34,885 nucleotides of DNA from Desulfobulbaceae bacterium (lineage in GTDB: Bacteria; Desulfobacterota; Desulfobulbia; Desulfobulbales; Desulfobulbaceae): positions 1 through 34,885 of the forward strand of contig JAABPV010000028.1 of assembly GCA_011391865.1 (NCBI GenBank), in the 5' to 3' direction. Positions within the stretch are counted from its first letter, which is position 1; each line of letters starts with the position of its first letter. Position numbers and translations under genes: made by a program. Below are positions 14,755-22,463 of this stretch, in pieces. The notes below the pieces were generated by a model. The model was not told where the DNA came from. It saw only the letters and a list, made by a program, of their open reading frames with translations, and did no database searches.

Positions 14755-17357
14755 ACTTTCGCCTCGTCCAGCACATCTCTGACCAAAGCGGCCAGCTTGG
14801 TCGTGTTCAGCGGCTTGATCGCATAACGGCGCACGCCCAAGGCCAGCGCGTCCTTTTCGGTCAGGGCAGTGGTATAGCCGGTGCAGAGTATCACCGGCAG
14901 ATCAGGCCGCAGCTGAAGCGCGGCTTTAACCAGCTCGCTGCCGGTCAGGCCAGGCATGGTCTGATCGCTGATCAGCAGGTCAAATGCCTCCGGCCGCGTT
15001 TGCAGCCGCTCCAAGGCCGCCGTGCTGGAAGTCTCGGCAACCACCGAGTAGCCCAGCGTGCTGAGGATGGCTTGGCTGATGTGGACGATGGACGGCTCGT
15101 CATCAACAAACAGAATGCGCTCCGTGCCGCTGGGCAGCTGCATTTCACCCGCCTCTTCCGGCGGCCCGTCTGTCTCCTCCGGCAGCGCAGGCAGATAGAC
15201 ATGGAAGACTGAGCCTTTGCCCAGCTCGCTCTCCACCTCAATGAAGCCGCCGCAGTCTTCCACCACGCCGAGCGTGACAGCCAGACCCAGGCCGGTGCCC
15301 GCGCCCGGCTCCTTGGTGGTGAAATAAGGATCGAAAATGCGGCCCTTGGTTTTTTCGTCCATGCCGCTGCCGTCATCCCGCACTGTGAGAACGATGTAAA
15401 AGCCGGACTGAAGCCACGGCCTGTCCTCCCGCTGCGCCGCCGTCAGCTCAACGCGGCGGAGGATGACCTCCAGATTCCCCTGCTTGGCACCGATGGCGTG
15501 GTAGGCGTTGGTGCAGAGGTTCAGGACAATCTGATGGATGCTGGTGGGATCGGCCAGCGCAAGGCCACTTTTTTCGTCGATCTCCGCCTTGATGCTGATC
15601 GAAGAGGGCAGCGAGGAGCGCAGCATTTTCACCGCCTCCTTGACGATCAGGTGAATCCGCAGCGGCCTTTTCTGGTGCGCGCTCTTGCGGCTGAAGGTGA
15701 GGATCTGTTTGACCAGCTCGGTGGCCCGGTTGCCGGCGATGATCACCTGCTCCAAATCGTTGAGGGCGTTGCTGCCCTCAGGCAACTCCATCCGGGCCAG
15801 CTCGGTGTAGCCGAGTATGGCGGCGAGGATATTATTGAAATCATGAGCGATACCGCCTGCTAAGGTGCCGATGGCCTCCATCTTCTGGGCTTGGAACAGC
15901 TCCTCTTCCAGCCTTTTTTTGTCCGTGACATCGTGAGCGATGTAGACAAAATAGAGAAACTCGCCTGCCGCGTTCAGCACCGGCGCGGCGCAGACATTGA
16001 AGAAGCGGCTGATGTTCTTGTGCTCGATGCCGCCGCAGTGCTTCTGAAAATCCTGCATGGCCCGCACGCCGGGACAGCCTTCGCAGGGCTGCCCGCTGCC
16101 CCGGAAAAGGCTGTGGCAGGTTCTGCCGATCAGCTTTTCCGGCGGCAGATGGAAAAACTCAAAAGCCGCCTGATTGGCGCGGATGATCCGCATGTCCTTG
16201 TCCTGCAAGGTGATGATGTCCGGGATCGCGTCAAAAGTGCTCTCCCACTCTTCAGTCTTGCGGATGAGCTGCTCTCTGGCCTTCTTCCGCGAGGTCACGT
16301 CCTCGTAGACCGCGACGATCTCGCCGGTGGGCAGTTTGTAGACATAATATTCCAGACAGGGCAAGGCAACCTCCTCTCCCTTGCCGCGTTTTCCTTGAAT
16401 GCAGGCGGAGACCGAAAGATTCTCCGGCGCGCCGCTCTGCGCCACCCGCCGGAAGACTTCCGCCAAGCCGGTCTCGGCGAAGCCGGGAAAAATCTCCTCA
16501 GGTCTGCGGCCCGCCAAATCGCTGCCCGCGTCAACATGGGCGATGCGCATTCCAGCAGGATTAACCCGCTTCAGCCGGAATCTCTCGCCGTCCTCGGTTT
16601 CATAAACCGCGATGCCGTTAGAAATGTTGTCAACAATGCCGCGTAAATATTGCTCCTGCACGGACAGCCTCCCTTCCGCCTCCGCCCGGCGGGTGAACTG
16701 CCTGCTGGTTTGAGAATAAAACAGCCACAGCCCCGCCGTGCCGATCAGGTAAATCAGCAGATGATAGAAGAGGCTGGTTTTGAACTGATCTTTGAAGAGC
16801 GTGACTGTCTCTTCCATCGGCAGGGTGACGCTGATGCCGCCCCGGATGCTGCCCGGCGGATAGCTGTTTTCAACATGGCATTTGAGGCAGGACGGATCCA
16901 TGACCGCAGGAATCATGACCCGCATGTAGGTCTGGCCGTCCTTACTGATCATCTCCGCCACATCCGCCGCTCCTTCCTCAAAGCGATGCAGCGCGGCCTC
17001 TTCCCACGGATCAGGGCGGTTGTCCTTGTCTATCAGCCGCAGGCTGGTGATGTTGCCCCGGATGCCGAAGCGTTCCTGCTCCAGCAGATACGCTTCGCGG
17101 GTCATTTTGGCCGGATTGATCAGCGTTGTGCTGTCAGTAGCAGCCAGCACACCGCCGTGGCCGGAATTCCATATCTGATAGATGTAATCCTTGCGGCTGG
17201 CGGTCAGACCGATCTCTCTGCCGATGAATTTGAGATTGTGCCATTCGCTGTACGAGAGAAAGACAAAGGAGCCGTTGAGCAGGAGCGTCCAGAAAACAAA
17301 ACCTGCCGCGCACCAGCAGCGGAGATGCTTGAGGTAGGAGTGCAGTTTTTTGTCCAT
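14745..17357 (-). CDS. Hybrid sensor kinase with periplasmic c-type haem (DUF3365/Tll0287-like) domain
   Basis: The 870-residue protein has a membrane segment at about 14-35 and a periplasmic domain at about 40-190. That domain carries one CxxCH motif, C157-L-K-C-H161, within PSCLKCH, and the RGGISVTLPM segment typical of DUF3365/Tll0287-like haem sensors. A second membrane segment is at 195-214. Cytoplasmic domains are PAS (about 230-355), PAS with a Cys cluster (370-480, CEGCP), HisKA with H505 in GGIAHDFNNIL, ATPase with DDGSGM and GTGLGLAV, and a C-terminal receiver with Asp798 in LLISDQTMPG. It probably senses redox state or a gaseous ligand through covalent haem. It is convergent with, and overlaps by 10 bases, the receiver-kinase gene. 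Confidence 0.9.
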   Translation of the reverse strand: MDKKLHSYLKHLRCWCAAGFVFWTLLLNGSFVFLSYSEWHNLKFIGREIGLTASRKDYIYQIWNSGHGGVLAATDSTTLINPAKMTREAYLLEQERFGIRGNITSLRLIDKDNRPDPWEEAALHRFEEGAADVAEMISKDGQTYMRVMIPAVMDPSCLKCHVENSYPPGSIRGGISVTLPMEETVTLFKDQFKTSLFYHLLIYLIGTAGLWLFYSQTSRQFTRRAEAEGRLSVQEQYLRGIVDNISNGIAVYETEDGERFRLKRVNPAGMRIAHVDAGSDLAGRRPEEIFPGFAETGLAEVFRRVAQSGAPENLSVSACIQGKRGKGEEVALPCLEYYVYKLPTGEIVAVYEDVTSRKKAREQLIRKTEEWESTFDAIPDIITLQDKDMRIIRANQAAFEFFHLPPEKLIGRTCHSLFRGSGQPCEGCPGVRAMQDFQKHCGGIEHKNISRFFNVCAAPVLNAAGEFLYFVYIAHDVTDKKRLEEELFQAQKMEAIGTLAGGIAHDFNNILAAILGYTELARMELPEGSNALNDLEQVIIAGNRATELVKQILTFSRKSAHQKRPLRIHLIVKEAVKMLRSSLPSSISIKAEIDEKSGLALADPTSIHQIVLNLCTNAYHAIGAKQGNLEVILRRVELTAAQREDRPWLQSGFYIVLTVRDDGSGMDEKTKGRIFDPYFTTKEPGAGTGLGLAVTLGVVEDCGGFIEVESELGKGSVFHVYLPALPEETDGPPEEAGEMQLPSGTERILFVDDEPSIVHISQAILSTLGYSVVAETSSTAALERLQTRPEAFDLLISDQTMPGLTGSELVKAALQLRPDLPVILCTGYTTALTEKDALALGVRRYAIKPLNTTKLAALVRDVLDEAKVQS

Positions 17358-17739
17358 AACCCGGCGGAAAACAAAGGAAGCGCGGACTGCGCCGCGTCAG
17401 AAGGGTGGTTTAAGCCCGCATGTCTTCACTGTATAATGACTGAAATCAGAAGTCAAACAGGATTGCCCCCGCGCTCCCTCCGGCTCCGCCCTTCTCCCCC
17501 GCATGAATCATGCTCTTTGCGCTGGCCGACCGGCTTCGGCTGCTTGTCCGCCGCGTCGGTAAAGCCTGCGTTTGGACAATTTTTTTTACGGGTAAAATTT
17601 TTTGTACTCTACGCTTGACAAGCAGGCTATTTTGCGGTATCTTAAAGGCAGAAGAGTTCAGCAGCAGCCGACGATGCCCGGAACAGCAGGGCCGCTTCCG
17701 GCTGGCACTGCATTCCTGTTTCAATCTTCGGAGATTATT
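17358..17739. other. Intergenic region (382 bases) with a divergent-promoter layout
   Basis: This gap lies between the minus-strand haem-sensor kinase and the plus-strand exported protein. I see no convincing gene: the small open frames lack a ribosome binding site and family features. The right half turns T-rich (17578-17610) and contains the promoter given separately. No RNA structure was obvious by eye. Confidence 0.6.
17615..17643 (+). promoter_or_regulatory. Sigma70-type promoter of the exported-protein gene
   Basis: A perfect TTGACA (17615-17620) is followed after 17 bases by TATCTT (17638-17643). The expected start near 17650 leaves a leader of about 90 bases before the ATG at 17740. 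The T/A-rich tract just upstream may act as an UP element. Confidence 0.7.
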
Positions 17740-18219
17740 ATGAAAGGAAAATTTCTTACTGTTGTCGGCCCGTTGCTGCTGGGCTGCACGCTGTTTGCTT
17801 CCAGTTTAGGTTCGGCGGAGGAGATCACGACCTGCGGCGGTTCCGCGCAGCAGGCTGCCGCTGCGCCGGACATCGCCATCAGCACGGCGGAGCTGGGCCA
17901 GTGCGGCGGGCAGAATGTGGAAAAAAAGAACGGCTGGGCCTACAAAGTCACTAATACCGGCAATGTGAAATTAGTCAACGTCCGGGTTGTGGATGAGCGT
18001 TTTGAGGAAGTGAGCTGTCAGAAGGCTGCTTTGGCAGCAGGCGAGTCCATGACCTGCACCGCCTACGGGCCGTCAGCTACGGCGGCGCGGGCTGCCAGTA
18101 TGATGGGCGGCTGCGCGGTAGCCGACCATGTGACAGTGAGCGAAGTCGGCGTGCTGGTGACGACCAAGGGCGATTGCACCTCAGAGCCGCCGATGCAGAC
18201 AACGGCCATGAACCACTAA
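17740..18219 (+). CDS. Exported small protein with DUF11-like beta domain
   Basis: The ATG at 17740 (GGAG eight bases upstream) gives a 159-residue protein. Its signal peptide is MKGKFLTVVGPLLLGCTLFASSLGSA, with a likely cleavage at GSA/EE near residue 26. The mature part has a pattern like the DUF11/Ig-like repeat family: YKVTNTGNVKLVNVRVVDE, then LAAGESMTCTA. Such domains are structural modules of surface proteins. Eight or so Cys in the mature region suggest disulfides. It is a monocistronic unit between its own promoter and terminator. A lipobox-like GC in the signal (LLLGC) makes lipidation a possible alternative. Function is unknown. Confidence 0.75.
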   Translation: MKGKFLTVVGPLLLGCTLFASSLGSAEEITTCGGSAQQAAAAPDIAISTAELGQCGGQNVEKKNGWAYKVTNTGNVKLVNVRVVDERFEEVSCQKAALAAGESMTCTAYGPSATAARAASMMGGCAVADHVTVSEVGVLVTTKGDCTSEPPMQTTAMNH

Positions 18220-18251
18220 GTTCCGCTGCCCGTCATTGATCTGTGGCTGAA

Positions 18252-18297
18252 GCAGGAGGCTGAGTTTCCGCAAGGACTTGGCCTCTTGCTTTTTTTT
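18252..18297 (+). terminator. Rho-independent terminator
   Basis: GCAGGAGGC (18252-18260) pairs with GCCTCTTGC (18281-18289), nine pairs with one G-T, and is followed by eight T (18290-18297). It lies 33 bases after the exported-protein stop codon. Confidence 0.65.
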
Positions 18298-18330
18298 GCG
18301 CCGTCCCCGCCCTGCCCTTTTCTCCTCCGC

Positions 18331-19101
18331 ATGAATTTCTGCGTCCTCGGCTCTGGCTCCAGAGGCAATTCCATCCTTGTTGAATCCGGCTTCACAGCGG
18401 TGCTGATTGATGCTGGCTTCTCCGGCAAGGAAATCCGCCGCCGCCTCGCGCTGATCGGACGTGTTCCCGAAGATCTCGCCGCCATCCTCCTCACTCACGA
18501 GCACGGCGACCACATCAGCGGGGCTGGCGTGCTGTCGCGGCAGCTCGGTCTGCCGGTTTATGCCAACATCGGCACCCACCGCGCCGCCGAAGCCAAGCTG
18601 CAAAGGCTGCATCAGCGGGCCGAGTTCGAGACCGGCTGTGCCTTCGCCCTGCAAGAACTGCATGTCCACCCCTTCCGCATCTCCCACGACACCGCCGACC
18701 CGGTGGGCTTCACGCTCTCCGACGGCGCAAGCTCCCTCTGTTGCTGCACCGACACCGGCAAAATCACCGCTCTGATCCGGCAGCGGGCGCGGCACTGCCA
18801 AGCCTTGATCTTGGAAGCCAATTACGATCCGCAGATGCTGGCCGACGGCCCCTATCCCCTGCCGATCAAGCAGCGGGTGCGCTCCAATCAGGGGCATTTA
18901 GCCAATGACGACGCAGCCCGCTTGCTGGCCGAGCTGACAGACACGCCGCTGCGGCAGGTCGTGCTGGCCCACCTCAGCAGCACCAACAATCTGCCGGAGC
19001 TGGCGGCGGCGCGGATGCAGGAGGAGTTCGGGCAGAATCCGCCCGCCTTCAGCGTGGAGATCGCTGGACAGGAACAGCCGACACGGCTCTTTGCGGTCTG
19101 A
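18331..19101 (+). CDS. MBL-fold metallohydrolase, YycJ/WalJ-like
   Basis: This 256-residue protein of the metallo-beta-lactamase superfamily resembles YycJ/WalJ, a putative DNA exonuclease/repair enzyme. The family start is clear: MNFCVLGSGSRGNSILVE, then LIDAGFSGKEI. The metal-binding motif is LTHEHGDH at about residues 55-62, followed later by DTGK, LEANYD and VVLAHLS motifs that supply the remaining ligands and active-site Asp/His. I chose the ATG at 18331 because the conserved 'F-VLGSGS-GNS' begins there. No strong ribosome binding site is visible. It ends nine bases from the convergent topoisomerase gene. The function is known only by family similarity. Confidence 0.87.
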   Translation: MNFCVLGSGSRGNSILVESGFTAVLIDAGFSGKEIRRRLALIGRVPEDLAAILLTHEHGDHISGAGVLSRQLGLPVYANIGTHRAAEAKLQRLHQRAEFETGCAFALQELHVHPFRISHDTADPVGFTLSDGASSLCCCTDTGKITALIRQRARHCQALILEANYDPQMLADGPYPLPIKQRVRSNQGHLANDDAARLLAELTDTPLRQVVLAHLSSTNNLPELAAARMQEEFGQNPPAFSVEIAGQEQPTRLFAV

Positions 19102-19110
19102 GCGTGTCTG

Positions 19111-21105
19111 TCAGGCCAACCCCGGCAGCACCGGCACCGTAGGCAGCTCCTGCTTCGGCTGGCCAGTGATGTCCGTCACCTTGCGCACGGCCCGCTCGCT
19201 GACCCGCTTGCCCTGCGCCGCCTCGCCTTTGATCAGGTGCTCGTCAAAGTCAATCTCCAGCGCATTACTCCGCGCCCGCGCTGAGGGCACGAGACTCACT
19301 CGCGCCCGCAAGCCCTTCTCTCCTACCAGCAGCAGCTGAATCACCGACCGCTTGTGCTCCTCAAAGAGGCGGTAGTCCTTGTTGAGGATGAACTTCGGCG
19401 TGCGGAAGCGTTTGACATAGCTGAGGTTGAGTGCACCGGCCCGGTAGATGATGTTGAAGACCAGCTCCTTGCGCACCGGCCCCATCCAGAGCAGGTCAGG
19501 GCCAACGAAGAGCTTGTCCGGTGCCGGGATGACCTTGTAGAGGCCGTCGCGGAAGATGAGGAGGATGCGGTCCAGCTCCGAGCAGGCGGCGGTCAGGCCG
19601 TCTTTGCCTTCCTCCGCGCTGACCTTGTAGCCAAGGAAGCCTGACTCGCGCTGATAGACAAGCTGCAAATTGCTCAGGGCCGCCTCACGTGCATCCACTT
19701 GGTCGAATGCCTTCAGCTCGCTGCGGCGGGGGAACATCGGCCCGTATTTGTCTAAAAGACCTTGCAGATGCTTCTTCGCATAGAGCGTCACATCCTCAAG
19801 GTGCTTATCAATAGTGACGACGCTCCGCCGCAGCTCCTCAATCTCCTTGCGCTGCTTGTTAAGGTCATAGCGAGAGATGCGCTTGATGCGGATGTCGAGC
19901 AGGCGTTCGATGTCCTCTTTGCCCGGCTTGCGGATCAGCCGCTCGGCAAACGGCTCCAGAGCCTGCCGCACCGCGTCGTTCACCGCCTTGGAGCTGCTTT
20001 CCTCCTCAATCTGCTTGTACAGCCGCTCCTCGATGAAAACCTGCTCCAGCGTGGCTGCGTGGAGCTTATCCACCAAGCGGCCACGCTCGATGCGCAACTC
20101 CTGCTCCAAGTCGCGGCGCAGCTTTTCGGTGTTGTGCCGCAGCACCTCCTCCACGCCCATGATGCAGGGCATGTTGTCCTTGATCAGCACTAAGTTAGGC
20201 GAAACACTCAGCTCGCAGTCGGTGAAGGCGTAGAGCGCGTCCAGCGCGTCTTGGGCGTACATGCCGCGCGGCAGCTTGATCTCCACCTCCACCTTTTCAG
20301 CGGTGTAGTCGCTGATCGAGGCGATCTTGATCTTGCCCGCCTTGGCCGCCCGCTCGACCGACTCAATCAGGGCCTCGGTGGTCAGGCCCGCAGGCAGCTC
20401 GGTGACGGTGATGGTCTTGTCGTCGCGCAGCTCCAGCCGCGCCCGGCAGCGCAGGCGACCATTGCCGCTCTCGTAGCTGGAAGCGTCCACAATGCCGCCG
20501 CCGGGGAAGTCCGGGTAGAGCGTGAAGTCCTTGCCATCAAGGCAGTCTATCTGCGCTTGCAGCAGCTCGCCGAAGTTGTGCGGCATGATCTTGGTGGCCA
20601 TGCCCACCGCGATGCCTTCCGCGCCCAGCAGCAGCAGCAGCGGCAGCTTGGCAGGCAGCGTCACCGGCTCCTGCATTCTGCCGTCGTAGGAATCCACAAA
20701 GGCGGTCAGGTCAGGATTGAACAGCGTCTCGCGGGCCAGCGGCGTGAGGCGGCATTCAATGTAGCGGGCCGCTGATGCCTGATCGCCGGTGAAGGTGTTG
20801 CCAAAGTTGCCCTGACGGTCTATCAGCAGCTCCTTGTTGGCCAGATTGACCAGCGCGGCGAAGATGGACTGGTCGCCGTGCGGATGCAACTTCATGGTCT
20901 CGCCGACCACGTTGGCCACCTTGTGATAGCGCCCGTCGTCCATGTTGCGCAGCGTCTGCAAGATGCGCCGCTGCACCGGCTTCAGGCCGTCGTCTATGTC
21001 CGGGATGGCCCGCTCGCGGATGACGTAGGCGGTGTAGTCAAGGAAGTTGCGGTCAAAGAGCCGGTGCAGGCGGCTTTGAGGAAGGCTTACGATATCAGTG
21101 GTCAT
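19111..21105 (-). CDS. parC: DNA topoisomerase IV subunit A (ParC-like)
   Basis: This 664-residue protein is a type IIA topoisomerase A subunit. Visible features are the N-terminal winged-helix region with AIPDIDDGLKPVQRRIL, HPHGDQSI, and GNFGNTFTGDQASAARYIE with the active-site Tyr in AARYIECRLTP. GAEGIAVGMATKI follows, then the tower and coiled-coil region. The C-terminal part is short compared with GyrA and lacks a clear GyrA box, which favours topoisomerase IV (chromosome decatenation) over gyrase. It is somewhat shorter than E. coli ParC (about 750 residues). Its partner parE is not in the window. It starts 20 bases downstream of hicA on the same strand, with no good ribosome binding site of its own. 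Confidence 0.9.
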   Translation of the reverse strand: MTTDIVSLPQSRLHRLFDRNFLDYTAYVIRERAIPDIDDGLKPVQRRILQTLRNMDDGRYHKVANVVGETMKLHPHGDQSIFAALVNLANKELLIDRQGNFGNTFTGDQASAARYIECRLTPLARETLFNPDLTAFVDSYDGRMQEPVTLPAKLPLLLLLGAEGIAVGMATKIMPHNFGELLQAQIDCLDGKDFTLYPDFPGGGIVDASSYESGNGRLRCRARLELRDDKTITVTELPAGLTTEALIESVERAAKAGKIKIASISDYTAEKVEVEIKLPRGMYAQDALDALYAFTDCELSVSPNLVLIKDNMPCIMGVEEVLRHNTEKLRRDLEQELRIERGRLVDKLHAATLEQVFIEERLYKQIEEESSSKAVNDAVRQALEPFAERLIRKPGKEDIERLLDIRIKRISRYDLNKQRKEIEELRRSVVTIDKHLEDVTLYAKKHLQGLLDKYGPMFPRRSELKAFDQVDAREAALSNLQLVYQRESGFLGYKVSAEEGKDGLTAACSELDRILLIFRDGLYKVIPAPDKLFVGPDLLWMGPVRKELVFNIIYRAGALNLSYVKRFRTPKFILNKDYRLFEEHKRSVIQLLLVGEKGLRARVSLVPSARARSNALEIDFDEHLIKGEAAQGKRVSERAVRKVTDITGQPKQELPTVPVLPGLA

Positions 21106-21125
21106 GCGTTAGTTGCAGAAGGGCA

Positions 21126-21353
21126 TTATTTTTGCGCCAGAAATTGCTCCGCATCAATCCCGGCCTGCTGCAAGATAGCCCGCAGCGTGCCTTCAGGCAT
21201 ATCGCCAGAGTGATTTGGAATGGTTGTGTAGCGGCCAGTCTCTGGGTTATGCCAGATTTCGTGGCTGCCCGCCGCCTGTCGGCTGAAAACGAAGCCGAGC
21301 CGCTTCAGTATCTTGATGATTTGCCGGTAGTTGCAGCCGGAAAGCCTGCCCAT
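21126..21353 (-). CDS. hicA: HicA-family toxin (mRNA interferase)
   Basis: The 75-residue protein matches HicA, a small double-stranded-RNA-binding-fold toxin that cleaves mRNA. The family pattern is present: SG---RQIIKILKRLGF near the start, then the catalytic-His motif GSHEIWHNP (residues about 29-37) and TTIPNHSGDMPEGTLRAILQQAGI. It starts one base after the hicB stop, so the two are translationally coupled with the antitoxin first. It lies 20 bases upstream of the topoisomerase gene on the same strand. The key His is intact, so the toxin is probably active. Confidence 0.9.
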   Translation of the reverse strand: MGRLSGCNYRQIIKILKRLGFVFSRQAAGSHEIWHNPETGRYTTIPNHSGDMPEGTLRAILQQAGIDAEQFLAQK

Positions 21354-21354
21354 G

Positions 21355-21582
21355 TCAGACTCCGATGATCAGTGGATAATCAAACGCATCATTCACTGCG
21401 GGCAAAGCGGCCAGCTCTTCCTCGTGCTGGGCCTCCATCAGCTTCCGCGCCACATCACGGGCGATTTCCAAGGTTTCGGCAACTGTCCGTCCCTGAGCGA
21501 TAAGCCCCTGCACAGACTCTGAAGTTGCCAGATAAACCCCTTCCGGCAGCTTCTCAATATGAAGATGCAGAATCTTTTCCAT
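21355..21582 (-). CDS. hicB: HicB-family antitoxin (single-domain)
   Basis: The 75-residue protein matches the partial RNase H-like fold of HicB/DUF1902 antitoxins: LHIEKLPEGVYLATSESVQG, then AQGRTVAETLEIARDVA. It neutralises the HicA encoded next to it. I chose the minus-strand ATG at 21582 because an excellent AAGGAGG lies seven bases upstream; a longer frame from 21606 would start before that site. The protein is short and shows no C-terminal DNA-binding domain, unlike larger HicB proteins. Autoregulation may therefore be weak or use another factor. Confidence 0.85.
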   Translation of the reverse strand: MEKILHLHIEKLPEGVYLATSESVQGLIAQGRTVAETLEIARDVARKLMEAQHEEELAALPAVNDAFDYPLIIGV

Positions 21583-21637
21583 GCTATTCCTCCTTCTTGT
21601 GTCCATTAGTGCCGCGCACTGTTCTCTGCTGCTTGGC

Positions 21638-22171
21638 TCATAACATCATTGACAGGTCTCTGCCCCAGAACTCAGCCTGTAGGCGCATGTGCGATTTCCA
21701 CTGTTCAACATCGCTGTTCCATAACATGTCTTGCAATTCGACACTCACGCCATTCAGTCCTAGTTTTTTGTCAGCTTTGCTCAGGATTTGCTCACGGCAG
21801 CGGAGGACAGCCTCATGATTACCCAGTGCCCCATGAAGAGAGATCATGCAGTTCAGTGTCCTCCACTCACGCTTCCTTTCGCCCAGCTCCTGACTGATGC
21901 GCAGGCTCTGCTCAAGACGCTCCAAGGCGGCAGCATAGTTGCCCTGCTGAACATGAATATAGCTGATTCTATTCAGTGTCGTCATTATCTGTTTTTTATC
22001 GCCCAGCTCCTCGCTGCTGCGTAGGCTCTGCTTAAGACGCTTCATGGAGATAATACGGTTTAGCTTCGCCTTAAGAATATAGCCGGTGCACAAGATGTTT
22101 TGATACAGGGTAAGCGAATCGTTATAATATTTCATACATACACATGTAACATCTTCTGTTGAAAAACACAA
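21638..22171 (-). pseudogene. TPR-repeat protein fragment
   Basis: The frame encodes up to 177 residues. Residues about 43-130 contain two to three tetratricopeptide repeats of the NB-ARC/kinesin-light-chain-like type (KRLKQSLRSSEELGDKKQ, GNYAAALERLEQSLRISQELGE). TPRs are protein-interaction scaffolds; this kind is usually part of much longer proteins with many units. The first 42 residues, from the minus-strand start at 22171, look unrelated and Cys-rich, and the first repeat is incomplete. I therefore think this is a 5'-truncated remnant. A start at 22045 is an alternative. It lies upstream of hicBA on the same strand without a visible terminator between them. Confidence 0.5.
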
Positions 22172-22229
22172 GCGGTTTCACTGCCAGCCAGCCTGATTTC
22201 ATCCGCCTCTCGCTGCGGCATCCAAAAAA

Positions 22230-22339
22230 GCATCGAGCGATCTTTACGGAAAGCATCGCCCGATGCTTTTTTTTCGGTCGCTCGATGCCGTATCATGAGA
22301 TCGAGCGAGGCTTTGTTACGAGGTCGGGCGATGCTTTCC
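22230..22339. repeat. Cluster of interleaved inverted repeats (GCATCG / CGAGCGA family)
   Basis: Three dyads overlap in 110 bases. GCATCGAGCGA (22230-22240) pairs perfectly with TCGCTCGATGC (22278-22288). Inside it, AAAGCATC-GCCC-GATGCTTT (about 22250-22269) forms an eight-pair hairpin followed by T, like a terminator on the plus strand. GGAAAGCATCGCCCGA (22248-22263) also pairs perfectly over 16 bases with TCGGGCGATGCTTTCC (22324-22339). ATCGAGCGA recurs at 22300-22308. These pairings exclude one another, so alternative folds are possible. It sits between the TPR fragment and the promoter of the HU-like gene. It may be a degenerate REP/MITE-like element, a bidirectional terminator or a switch-like RNA. 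Confidence 0.65.
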
Positions 22340-22375
22340 TGCGGCCACGGATTATGCGGTGGCAAGAGAAAGCTC

Positions 22376-22404
22376 TTGACAGCGAGGCCGTCTCGATTTA
22401 TGCT
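22376..22404 (+). promoter_or_regulatory. Sigma70-type promoter of the HU-like/DUF4469 gene
   Basis: TTGACA (22376-22381), a 17-base spacer and TATGCT (22399-22404) form a good promoter. The start near 22411 leaves a leader of about 53 bases before the ATG at 22464, which has AAGGA upstream. Confidence 0.7.
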
Positions 22405-22463
22405 TGATGTGATGCAGCATTCATTCCGTCATCTCAACCAGTTAAAAGATAAGGAAACAGAAC

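Noticed and set aside
17510-17743. Small plus-strand open frame in the gap before the exported-protein gene
   Set aside because: No ribosome binding site or family match; it spans the promoter of the real gene.
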